NCBI GenBank assembly: GCA_947499975.1
Contig: CANMQE010000001.1
Location: forward strand, 1,116,001-1,180,000
Origin: an uncultured Sphingomonadaceae bacterium
Lineage (GTDB): Bacteria; Pseudomonadota; Alphaproteobacteria; Sphingomonadales; Sphingomonadaceae
Direction: 5' to 3'
DNA length: 64,000 bases
Shown here piece after piece: positions 38,523 to 46,675 of the stretch. Each line of letters begins with the position of its first letter. Within the stretch, counting starts at the first letter, position 1. The position numbers and the translations under genes are program-made. A model generated the notes under the pieces. It was not told the DNA's origin. It searched no databases and saw nothing but the letters and a program-made list of their open reading frames with translations.

Positions 38523-38579
38523 TTTGATGACAGTTGGTTCGATGACTGTCGGTTTGATGACTGTTGGTTTGATGATTGG
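38523..38579. repeat. Tandem 15-base repeat, nearly four units
   Basis: TTTGATGACTGTTGG repeated at 38523, 38538, 38553 and 38568 (last unit 12 bases), with one or two changes each. It fills the gap between the secreted protein gene and topoisomerase IB. The unit length keeps a reading frame but no gene uses it. Confidence 0.8.
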
Positions 38580-38596
38580 CGCGAAGCCCGCATTTG

Positions 38597-39616
38597 TCAG
38601 GCGGCAGCGGCCAGCAGTGCCTGCGCATCGGGGGATTCCTCCAGCAATTCCAGCAGCCCGCGTTCCCAACGGTTCTGATATTGCGTGCGGCGCGGCAGGC
38701 GCAGCGTTTCGCGCCATTCCTCCTGCCGGGCGATCAGGTCTATCACCGCGGGGTGGACATAGCTCTTGCGCGTCACGGCGGGCGTGTTGCCGAGATGGGC
38801 AGCCACGCGTTCCAGCACGGCTTTCATCGTCAGCTTCTCGGTCGCTTCTCCAAGCATGCGGAAAGCCATGACGCTGGCGTGCCAGGTGCGGAAGTTCTTG
38901 GCGGAGAAAGGGCCGCCCATCGTCTCCGAAAGGTAGGAATTCACATCGCTGGAGCTGACGTCATGCGCCTCGTTTTCGTCATCCACCCAGCGAAACAGGT
39001 GCTGGCCGGGCAGATCCTGCATCTTCTTGACGCAAGCGATCAGCGATCCGTCGGAAAGCTCCACCTCGCGCAGCTTGCCGCCCTTCCCCTTGAAGCGAAG
39101 GCGCAGCGTACGGCCCGTCACCTCGGCATGGCGGCGGCGCAGCGTGGTGGCACCGAAACTGCGGTTTTCGCGGGCGTAGCCGGTGTTGCCCACGCGGATG
39201 GCGCCAAGGTCCAGCAGGCGCACCACGCTGGCAACGGCACGCGCCTTGCTGACGGTGGGTGCGCGCATGTCCTTTTCCACCCGCTTGCGGGCCAGCGGCA
39301 GCTTGTTGCCAAACGCCAGGCACCCATCGAACTTCTCGCCTTCACGCCAGCTTCTGAAATCCGGGTGATAACGATATTGCTTGCGGCCCCTATCGTCGTA
39401 ACCGGTGGCAAGGATGTGGCCGTTTGCCGCGGGGCAGAACCACGCGTCCTTGTAGGCGGGCGGGAAGGCGATGGCATTCAGCCGCTTCTTCTCCGCCCGA
39501 TCCTTGATCAGATTGCCGTCGGGATCGTAATAGGCCCAGCCCTTGCCGACACGCTTGCGGGCGATGCCCGGCAAGTCGTCATCGACGTAGATCAGATTTG
39601 CGGGACGCGTAGCCAT
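38597..39616 (-). CDS. DNA topoisomerase IB (poxvirus type)
   Basis: 339 residues from ATG at 39616. Catalytic Tyr286 in TRKSYVHPAV, with other active-site residues in VRLLDLGAIRVGN, KGKGGK and FRTWHASV. It relaxes supercoils through a 3'-phosphotyrosine link. This small type IB enzyme is common in alphaproteobacteria, often near dispensable regions. Confidence 0.92.
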   Translation of the reverse strand: MATRPANLIYVDDDLPGIARKRVGKGWAYYDPDGNLIKDRAEKKRLNAIAFPPAYKDAWFCPAANGHILATGYDDRGRKQYRYHPDFRSWREGEKFDGCLAFGNKLPLARKRVEKDMRAPTVSKARAVASVVRLLDLGAIRVGNTGYARENRSFGATTLRRRHAEVTGRTLRLRFKGKGGKLREVELSDGSLIACVKKMQDLPGQHLFRWVDDENEAHDVSSSDVNSYLSETMGGPFSAKNFRTWHASVMAFRMLGEATEKLTMKAVLERVAAHLGNTPAVTRKSYVHPAVIDLIARQEEWRETLRLPRRTQYQNRWERGLLELLEESPDAQALLAAAA

Positions 39617-39659
39617 AACCCCGCGATAACGTGCTGATCTGGCAGACGGTTCCTCCAAA

Positions 39660-41003
39660 TCAGCTTATACTGGCCCTTGGTCCAGGTGCCTCCGCCACCT
39701 TCTCCACGATCTCCTGCGGCACGCCGGCGCGCCGGGGATAGCGCACCATCACCATCAGCAGCAGGCCCGCCGCGTGCAATCCCAGCACGACCACGAACAT
39801 GTTCGCCAATCCGCCAAGCGCGGCGGAGAAGCCGAACACCCATGCCCCTGCCGATATGCCGAAGTTGGAAAGCGCCATGTAGATCGTGAACTGCGTGGCG
39901 GCGACCTTGGGATTGCACAGCCGCATGGAGATCGGCAGCGCCGCCACGGTGATCAGGATGTCGAGACTGCACCAGGTGAAGACGAAAACACGGAACAGCG
40001 CCGGATCGCTCCAGCTGTCGCGCAGCGCGAACATGGTGGCCGACATCATCATATAGAGCACGAAGAAGGCGATCGTCGTGCGCTTTGCTCCGAAGCGGTC
40101 TCCCGCCCAGCCCCCCAGCGTCAGGCCAAGAATGCCCGCCACCAGTTGCGCCGTGCCGACGAGCGACGTGATCGTCTCCTCGTCCCACCCCAGTTCGCCC
40201 GCGCCAATGACCGGCGTCATCCCCGTAAACATGCCGTAGTGAAAGCCGCGCACCAGCAGCACCGGCAGCCACAGCAGGCTGACCGGCAGCAGCACGGATC
40301 TGAAGGTGTTCTTCAGGATCGGCCACCACGCGCCAAGCTGGATCGTCTCGTTGCGCTTGTGGGTGGTGCCGCTGCTCCACGGCAGGCGCCGCTCTCCCTC
40401 GCGTTCGCGCAGCACGATCACGTAGCCGGTAATCACCGCGATGAAACCCGCCGCCAGCAGATAGGCCGCGGCGGGGCCAAGGGCGCTGATGGCAAGACCG
40501 GTCAGCGCGGTCGCCATCGCAATCCCGATCGCCTGGCCGCCGAACATCATGCCGCTGGCGCGGGCGCGTTCCTCCTCCTCCATGATATCCACCGCCAGGC
40601 CGTCCACCGCCACGTCCTGGAACGTCGTCGCCATCTGCACGGCAAAGCCCGCAAGGCCGAGGATCAGCACGTCTGTCACCCCAGGGCGGGAGAACGCGCA
40701 GGCCAGCAGCAGCGCGATCATCACCAGTTGCGCGCCAACGATCCACGCACGGCGGCGGCCCATCGGCAGGAAGGTATAGCGATCCATGATGAAGCCGTTC
40801 ACCAGCTTCAGCGTCCACGGCAGCGCCGTCAGCCCCAGCACATAGCCGACGTCTGCCGCATCGGCCCCGTTCGCCGCCATCCATGCAGGAATGGCAAACC
40901 AGAACAGTCCGATCGGCACGCCTTGCGCGACATAAAGGATGAAAAGCGTGAACAGCCGCAACCGGCTGGACGTTGCCAGGATGAAATTGCCGTCAGGCTG
41001 CAT
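39660..41003 (-). CDS. MFS transporter (AmpG-like)
   Basis: 447 residues from ATG at 41003; no strong ribosome binding site is seen, so a longer N-terminus is possible. Twelve membrane segments with AmpG-type signatures (YVAQGVPIGLFWFAIP, TALPWTLKLVNGFIMDRYTF, the TTFQDVAVDGLAVD loop). AmpG carries muropeptides for cell-wall recycling; here the substrate is inferred. Confidence 0.8.
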   Translation of the reverse strand: MQPDGNFILATSSRLRLFTLFILYVAQGVPIGLFWFAIPAWMAANGADAADVGYVLGLTALPWTLKLVNGFIMDRYTFLPMGRRRAWIVGAQLVMIALLLACAFSRPGVTDVLILGLAGFAVQMATTFQDVAVDGLAVDIMEEEERARASGMMFGGQAIGIAMATALTGLAISALGPAAAYLLAAGFIAVITGYVIVLREREGERRLPWSSGTTHKRNETIQLGAWWPILKNTFRSVLLPVSLLWLPVLLVRGFHYGMFTGMTPVIGAGELGWDEETITSLVGTAQLVAGILGLTLGGWAGDRFGAKRTTIAFFVLYMMMSATMFALRDSWSDPALFRVFVFTWCSLDILITVAALPISMRLCNPKVAATQFTIYMALSNFGISAGAWVFGFSAALGGLANMFVVVLGLHAAGLLLMVMVRYPRRAGVPQEIVEKVAEAPGPRASIS

Positions 41004-41214
41004 ATTCGCGATAAGACCCCCGCCTTTCTCGCGACCCGTTGCCGACCCTGCGGCTGCATATGCGCACATTTCGGCGGTGCTGGCAATGCGGATGCCCTGC
41101 CGGACCTGCCGCAGCGCCAAGCGCAGCTTTCGCCCATGCCTAGCAACTCTTGCTTGCCCCCGCCCACCGCGCGAACCATCTTCGCGCCGAGCACACATTC
41201 GCAGGAGAGCCGAG

Positions 41215-42081
41215 ATGTCCGATACCTACACCCCGCCCAAAGTGTGGGAGCCCGCCGAAAGCGGCGGCAAGTTCTCCGGCATCAACCGCCCTACCGCCGG
41301 CGCGCGCGAAGAGAAGGCGCTGCCTGTTGGCGAGCATCCCTTCCAGCTTTATTCGCTGGGCACGCCCAACGGCGTGAAAGTCACCATCATGCTGGAAGAG
41401 CTGCTGGAAGCCGGCTTTGCCGGGGCGGAATACGATGCGTGGAAGATCGACATTTCCGAAGGGGAGCAGTTCTGGTCCGGCTTCGTCGAGATCAATCCCA
41501 ATTCCAAGATCCCCGCGCTGGTGGACCGTTCCGGCGCAACGCCCTTCCGCGTGTTCGAAGGCGGCGCGATCCTGCAGCACCTGGCGGAAAAGTTCGATTA
41601 CCTGCTGCCAAGGGCCAATCCGGCGCGCGCGGAAACGCTCAGCTGGCTGAGCTGGCAGATCGGCACCGCCCCCTTCATCGGCGGCGGTTTCGGCCATTTC
41701 TACGAATACGCGCCAGAGAAATACGAATACCCCATCAATCGCTATGCGATGGAAACGAAGCGCATTTTCGACGTGGCGAACAACCAGCTGGCCAAAACGC
41801 GCTTTCTCGCGGGCGACGACATGACGATTGCCGACATCGCCTCCTACCCGTGGCTGGGTAATCTCTACCACGGGGCCTACAGCGGTTCGGACAGGTTCCT
41901 CTCCCTGCACGAATACGAGAACGTGGGCCGCTGGGTGAAAGAAATCGACGCCCGCCCGGCCGCGATCCGCGGGCGGATGGTGAACACCAAGGCCCTGCCC
42001 GAACGCCACGATGCCGCCGATTTCGATGCGGTGGAGGACCGCGGCCTGTTCGAGCCTGTCAGGAAGCGCGCCGACGTTTGA
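41215..42081 (+). CDS. yghU: YghU-type glutathione S-transferase / disulfide-bond oxidoreductase
   Basis: 288 residues with AGGAGA before the ATG. YghU signatures: WEPAESGGKFSGINRPTAGAREE at the N-terminus, LYSLGTPNGVKVTIMLEEL, and the long C-terminal domain. It reduces organic peroxides and disulfides with glutathione. It ends 72 bases before the tRNA-Gln gene and is the last clearly chromosomal gene before the island. Confidence 0.93.
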   Translation: MSDTYTPPKVWEPAESGGKFSGINRPTAGAREEKALPVGEHPFQLYSLGTPNGVKVTIMLEELLEAGFAGAEYDAWKIDISEGEQFWSGFVEINPNSKIPALVDRSGATPFRVFEGGAILQHLAEKFDYLLPRANPARAETLSWLSWQIGTAPFIGGGFGHFYEYAPEKYEYPINRYAMETKRIFDVANNQLAKTRFLAGDDMTIADIASYPWLGNLYHGAYSGSDRFLSLHEYENVGRWVKEIDARPAAIRGRMVNTKALPERHDAADFDAVEDRGLFEPVRKRADV

Positions 42082-42153
42082 CGAGGCGCGCCAGAAAGCG
42101 TGCCGGGGCGGGTTGCGTCGCCCGCGCGCGCCGTTATATGGGCACGCGGCTGC

Positions 42154-42228
42154 TGGGGTGTAGCCAAGTGGTAAGGCACCGGTTTTTGGTATCGGCATTC
42201 GCAGGTTCGATCCCTGCCACCCCAGCCA
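42154..42228 (+). tRNA. tRNA-Gln (anticodon TTG)
   Basis: Complete cloverleaf: acceptor TGGGGTG/CACCCCA, D-arm, anticodon stem CCGGT/ATCGG around TTTTGGT (anticodon TTG), T-arm GCAGG-TTCGATC-CCTGC, encoded CCA. It is a likely integration site for the following island. Confidence 0.97.
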
Positions 42229-42603
42229 GTTTCCCGAATTAAGCCAAGCCTCTGAAAACCTTACGGTTTCCCTGCGAGTCAAAACCTCGTGGCACCTTGC
42301 CGTGGCACCCTGTCGCGGTCTTGATCCTGACACCATGAATCGAATGGTTTCGGGATGCAAGAACGCATCCCAGATATCTGGCGACCTTTTGCACAGGCTC
42401 ATCGTGGGCATGCAGCGCACTAATGCACCACGCGGACCAATTCGGCCTAGAACGTCGGGAAGGCGGCAAGGCGCCCCCATATTGGTCATTACCGAAACGA
42501 TGGTTGATATCCAGAAGCGGACGCGAGCTGCGCAGACCGTATTGCCACCCTCGCCGTGGAGCGCGGTCACAGGGCCGTTTTTTTCCCGCGCTGTCCTAAA
42601 GTG
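42229..42603. other. Gene-free region after tRNA-Gln
   Basis: No convincing gene in 375 bases. A short repeat GTGGCACC occurs twice (42290-42308). This is where an integrase gene usually stands in tRNA-linked islands; none is readable. Confidence 0.4.
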
Positions 42604-43122
42604 TTACGCGACGTCTCTATGGCGATCTATCAAGCGCATCAGCACCGCATTAGCTTTGTCGAAATTCTCCTTTTGGCCTTGAATCTGATACGCCCATTTT
42701 GCGCCGTGAAAGAGGTTGTTACGTAGCCGCCAGACGATCATCAGCAAGGCCAGCATGCGGTCGCGCGGGTCATCGTTTCCGCCTCGGATAACAGCTTCGA
42801 CAAGCTCGGGGTGATCGGATTTGCGCAGGGCAAGGTGCGGATAGCGATACGTCAGCTCACCGTTCGAGAAATAGCGGTCGCGGAAATATGCAAGCTCTGT
42901 GTCGTGCAGGTCGGCGCCCAGAATACCGGCCGCCGCCCACGCATCGACCTTCTTGGTGATGCGATCGACGCTCGCGTTCGTCTCCATGACCTCGGCCTCA
43001 AACAGGCTCCAGAGGAAAGCAAAGTCGAAGATGGCGCGACGGTCGTTTTCGGGTAGATCCTGAAACCCGGGCGCTCTTGCCTCAAGCCATGCCTCGCTCG
43101 CGCTCTTCGCCCGATCCTCCAT
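42604..43122 (-). CDS. HEPN-domain protein (candidate RNase)
   Basis: 172 residues, all helical. The C-terminal half has the HEPN catalytic pattern R-x4-6-H as RLRNNLFHG (Arg134 to His139), flanked by hydrophobic helices, as in RiboL-PSP-HEPN and related RNases. It begins 3 bases after the GIY-YIG gene and is the last gene of the five-gene operon, so it is probably co-produced with the ABC-3C components. Likely cleaves tRNA or mRNA when activated; alternatively a non-catalytic binding HEPN. Confidence 0.65.
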   Translation of the reverse strand: MEDRAKSASEAWLEARAPGFQDLPENDRRAIFDFAFLWSLFEAEVMETNASVDRITKKVDAWAAAGILGADLHDTELAYFRDRYFSNGELTYRYPHLALRKSDHPELVEAVIRGGNDDPRDRMLALLMIVWRLRNNLFHGAKWAYQIQGQKENFDKANAVLMRLIDRHRDVA

Positions 43123-43125
43123 CTA

Positions 43126-43629
43126 CTAGTCCTCCGGTTCGTCGTAGCGCTGGCTCAGCTCGGAGAAGTCGGTGAGCGTATCGCAGCTGATGCAGTGATA
43201 CATCTGGGATGCCTTCTGAAAGGCCAATCCACATAGGCATCCACAGAAAGGGCAGCATTCGTCAATTTCGAGATCGCCCCATTCCCAGACGCCGAGATAT
43301 TCGGGGACAGCGTCGCGATCGTAGCCCACGATCTGAAACGCGTTGGCATTCTTCGCGACGAAACCATCAATGGCGGCGCGCATGAGGATCGGTTGAATGT
43401 CAGCCGGCTCGATTGCAAACCACTCTCCGCGCACGCGCGTCGTTTCGAAATGACGATGGAGTTGGCGTTCCAAGTCAAACGCTGCCTCGGTGTTGATCCA
43501 GCCGAGGAGCTGGATCGCGGAGGGGTTGCCAGTCTGAAGGTTGGTGCGGCGCTTCTCGATGTCTTTGGCGACGCCGATCTTGACCCGGCAGTAGCCGCTG
43601 TCCTCTTCACCGATGAAATAGACAGGCAT
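43126..43629 (-). CDS. GIY-YIG (MUG113-like) protein with zinc ribbon
   Basis: 167 residues. N-terminal GIY-YIG fold: VYFIG (3-7), VKIGVAKDIEKRRTNLQTGNP (16-36), His60 and RGEWF (67-71), close to the T5orf172/MUG113 type. The C-terminus has CCPFCGC (125-131) and CISC (146-149), a zinc ribbon. It starts 11 bases after the ATPase gene. Predicted nuclease, or DNA/RNA recognition unit, of the operon. Confidence 0.7.
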   Translation of the reverse strand: MPVYFIGEEDSGYCRVKIGVAKDIEKRRTNLQTGNPSAIQLLGWINTEAAFDLERQLHRHFETTRVRGEWFAIEPADIQPILMRAAIDGFVAKNANAFQIVGYDRDAVPEYLGVWEWGDLEIDECCPFCGCLCGLAFQKASQMYHCISCDTLTDFSELSQRYDEPED

Positions 43630-43640
43630 CGCGCGGTTCC

Positions 43641-45386
43641 CTAGTCGAAGCGGATCCCGAACAGGCCACCCTCGGAAGTGTCTGAAAGTTCCGTTTCGAG
43701 AACATATTCAGCAAAGCTGGCTCCGCTTTCACGCTCCGCACGGACGATCTCGTCGGAATTGAGGAGTGCCACATACTGTATGCCGGTGCGCATCGAAAAG
43801 TCGGCGGCGATCTGGAGAGCGCGGGCGAACTGCCGACCGTCTACTGGCTCGAACAGATGGCTGTCGTGGATGATGAAGCCCGGGCCTTCTCCGCGCCCCT
43901 GTGCCAACGTTGCTAGGGTGAGGTCAAAACAGAAGATCTCCATGCTCATTACACCGGCGCTTCCGTCGGCGGGGGTCTGCGGCAAGAAACGCAGGCCGGT
44001 ATCCGTGGCTGAAATGGCTAGTTGGCCAGGCTTCTCATACAGGCGTTCGGAGATTTCCGAAAAAGTTCGGCTCGCTGTATCGACAATCGCCGATCGCTCG
44101 CGGCGGTCCTGACGCATCGCGCGCACAGCTTCTTCCACCTCGCGTTCAAGCGCCTCGACTCGCTCTTCGAGCTTTCGAGCCTCTTGCAAGCGACCCTCAA
44201 GCTGCTTGAGCTCGGACTCATGTCCGGCTAGCTCATCGCGCAGCCGTAGAAGTTCGTCGGCGGGGCCGCTCGCGCGCAGCGATCGCGTAATGTCGCGGCG
44301 GCGCGTTTCTATGAGTGCGCGAAGCGGCTGGCGCTTCGCGATACGCTGCTGCGCCGCCGCGATTTCGTCTTGGAGATGGGATTGCCGGTTCTCGAGCAAC
44401 TTCTCGTGGAAGCGGTGCACCTCTTCGTATCGATCGGTCACGAGGTCAGGGAAGACGATCCTCGCCTCTTCGAACAAGCGGGCAATGTCCGGTGCCTCGG
44501 TGAATACCTCAGCCCGCAAAGCCCTCGCGTTCACGTCGATTGCCTCTTGATCGATCACATCGGCGTCAGAAAGATCGCGGAAATCTTGGTTCAGGGTAGC
44601 GAGTTCGCCTTCCAGCTCGCGGAAGGCGGGCAGGACGTTGAACGCTTCGATCCGCCCCGCCAGACGATCGCGTCCGAGCTTTACCGAGGCGATCTGCGCC
44701 TCAAGCTGAGCCTCAACGTCGGCGCGCTTGGAACCCTCGGCTGCGGCCTTATCCAAGGCGGCTAGAGCGGTCTGTGCATCCTTGGCCTGTTTGAGTGCTG
44801 ACTTCGCCTGGTGCAGTCGGCGCACCAGTTCAGCATCGAGGCCGAACAGGTGGGCGAGTGAAGTTTCAGCCGAGGCGTTTGACTGGTTCCTGAAAGTCCG
44901 AACGGGGCTGTCGAGGCCGCCATCACGTTTTCGGCGGGCGAAATAGCTGACGAGTTGTCTATATGAGACGTCGCCATTGCCGCGCTTCTCGCTCAGCCCG
45001 AACCACTCCTCGCCGAGCCGTTTGCACCACTGTGCGTTCTGAATGCGATCGACGCCGGACTGTGGAGAGCGGATGAAAACCTGCCTGGCATTAGCGACGC
45101 TGCGCGTGACCTCAATCCGTTCGGTTCCTAAATCGAGATCAAGTGTAAAATTCCATTCGGCCAGGGCAGGAGCGGTAAGGGCTCCTTGGGGCTTACCTCC
45201 GAGAAGGAAGTGAATCAAATCGATGGTGCTCGACTTGCCGGCACCATTGCGGCTGCGCCTTTCGCTGGCGCGACTGCTATCCTGTTCGCCCCCATCGTTG
45301 CGCGTCGCGAGAAGAATGTTGAGGCCGGGGCGGAACTCCAGCGTCCTGAAGCTCGCCCGGTCCGCTGCCAGCCGATGCAGCATCAC
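43641..45386 (-). CDS. ABC-three-component system ATPase (DUF2326, SMC-like)
   Basis: 581 residues. Walker A at about 46-53 (RNGAGKSS), a long coiled coil (about 180-430, rich in Glu, Arg, Leu), and the C-terminal DUF2326 lobe with a Walker-B-like strand (GFIIHDSHLF, about 503-512). Such SMC/RecN-like ATPases are the motor-sensor of ABC-3C systems. It overlaps the middle component gene by 4 bases. It probably senses a DNA feature and licenses the effector. Confidence 0.82.
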   Translation of the reverse strand: MMLHRLAADRASFRTLEFRPGLNILLATRNDGGEQDSSRASERRSRNGAGKSSTIDLIHFLLGGKPQGALTAPALAEWNFTLDLDLGTERIEVTRSVANARQVFIRSPQSGVDRIQNAQWCKRLGEEWFGLSEKRGNGDVSYRQLVSYFARRKRDGGLDSPVRTFRNQSNASAETSLAHLFGLDAELVRRLHQAKSALKQAKDAQTALAALDKAAAEGSKRADVEAQLEAQIASVKLGRDRLAGRIEAFNVLPAFRELEGELATLNQDFRDLSDADVIDQEAIDVNARALRAEVFTEAPDIARLFEEARIVFPDLVTDRYEEVHRFHEKLLENRQSHLQDEIAAAQQRIAKRQPLRALIETRRRDITRSLRASGPADELLRLRDELAGHESELKQLEGRLQEARKLEERVEALEREVEEAVRAMRQDRRERSAIVDTASRTFSEISERLYEKPGQLAISATDTGLRFLPQTPADGSAGVMSMEIFCFDLTLATLAQGRGEGPGFIIHDSHLFEPVDGRQFARALQIAADFSMRTGIQYVALLNSDEIVRAERESGASFAEYVLETELSDTSEGGLFGIRFD

Positions 45387-45625
45387 TGTCCTCCTGTGCG
45401 ACGACGGATCAAGCCGTCTTCGCTGAACGAGACCAACTTCATTAGGAAGAGGAGATCGATCGCGAGGATGAAGAAGGGGTATGAGACCGGGCGGGTCTCC
45501 TGCTGCATGCGGAATTCATCCCAGAGGCCGGAAACAGTGCGCGGGGAGCCGAGACCCTCAAAAACCTTACCCGCAAGGGTAAGCAGCGCCCGATCCGAAC
45601 TGATGTTCTTCGTAGGAAGAATCAC
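45383..45625 (-). CDS. ABC-three-component system middle component 6
   Basis: 80 residues: ILPTKNISSDRALLTLAGKV, SPRTVSGLWDEFR, FFILAIDLLFLMKLVSF, ending GLIRRR. This matches the ABC-3C MC6 family, small winged-helix-like connectors. It overlaps both neighbours by 4 bases, so all three system parts are translationally coupled. Confidence 0.78.
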   Translation of the reverse strand: MILPTKNISSDRALLTLAGKVFEGLGSPRTVSGLWDEFRMQQETRPVSYPFFILAIDLLFLMKLVSFSEDGLIRRRTGGQ

Positions 45626-46545
45626 GGCTTAAAACCCAGCATTGGAATCTCAAATATCTGACACGTGACGAAAAAGCGGGTCACGATCGCGAGAGCCGCC
45701 GTGTCGCGCTCGACTTCGCCTGTGCCGCCGCCTGCAAAGATTACCATTTCCCTGAATGTGTGATCAGGTTCAAGGCCAGAAGTGACGCAATCTGCATAGC
45801 GGGCCTTGAACCCCTGGGCCATACGTTCCGCCTCTTCAGGGTCGGGCTGATCGCGCAGATAATCTTCGACCTTCGCGACACCAGACTGGCCGATCGAAAG
45901 GAAGTGGCGTGTCGCATTGGACAGCGCGTTGAAGGCCACCTTGGTAGCGAGATCGGCAGATAGCGGCACGGGCTCGTTGGGATCGCTGGCGATGGCCTGG
46001 CGAATCAGGGTTAGTGCACGCCCAAGGTTTGCGTAGGTGATCCTAGCCATGTCGGTCGACCGGGGCGCGCGGCCATATAATCGCACACGCTGCTCGGCCG
46101 GCAGTTTCTTGATCAGGTCCAGAATGTCGGAGCGCGTCACCGGTCCGGCGGGGACCTTAAGTTCGTCGGCCAGCTGCTCTATCTTGCGCACGAGCTCTGA
46201 GGGCAGCTTGTCGCGATACAGATTGACGACGAATTTCCACCCACGAAGCTGAGCGCCCCAGTGCGCCTTCGCTCCGCGGAAATCCACGTCAATCTTGGTT
46301 AGAGCGTCATCGACGTTCGCCTGACCGTAGCGGGGACCGTAGCACTGATAGACGGTGCCGGTCGAAGCCCGAAACCCGTCGCATTTCAAGTCGCCGCGTC
46401 GACCCATAGGAATGGTGGGCGTGAAGTCTTCTCGCCAGAGCGACTTTGCAACTGATTGAAATCTCGTTTCGAATGCGTCCCCTTCGAGGTCTTTGAAGTC
46501 CGATTCGGCTCGAAGGCGTTGCCATTCCCAATCAAATTCGTCCAT
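45622..46545 (-). CDS. ABC-three-component system effector with nuclease-like N-terminus
   Basis: 307 residues. The N-terminal part fits a PD-(D/E)xK-like fold: Glu26 (DAFETRF), Asp52/Asp56 (RGDLKCDGF), then VYQCYGP (65-71), where the usual lysine is replaced by tyrosine as in some family members. Residues about 150-307 form a helical C-terminal domain of the ABC-3C CTD type that should bind the ATPase complex. First gene of the five-gene operon. Promoter not resolved in the 130 bases upstream, though an inverted repeat GTTTG/CAAAC lies at 46632-46645. Confidence 0.72.
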   Translation of the reverse strand: MDEFDWEWQRLRAESDFKDLEGDAFETRFQSVAKSLWREDFTPTIPMGRRGDLKCDGFRASTGTVYQCYGPRYGQANVDDALTKIDVDFRGAKAHWGAQLRGWKFVVNLYRDKLPSELVRKIEQLADELKVPAGPVTRSDILDLIKKLPAEQRVRLYGRAPRSTDMARITYANLGRALTLIRQAIASDPNEPVPLSADLATKVAFNALSNATRHFLSIGQSGVAKVEDYLRDQPDPEEAERMAQGFKARYADCVTSGLEPDHTFREMVIFAGGGTGEVERDTAALAIVTRFFVTCQIFEIPMLGFKP

Positions 46546-46675
46546 TCGCTGCTCACTCTTCCCCTCTAACGACGTATCGATCTGACGAGCGAGTGTCGAA
46601 CATTTCCGTTAGGCCAATGGCAGCTATAGCGAGTTTGTGCTCAAACCCAGGCAGTTCGCAACCGGCCCCAACACT

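Noticed and set aside
39774..41861. Long open frame of 695 codons on the plus strand
   Set aside because: Antisense to the MFS gene and out of frame with yghU; composition is His/Arg/Gln-rich as expected of a shadow.
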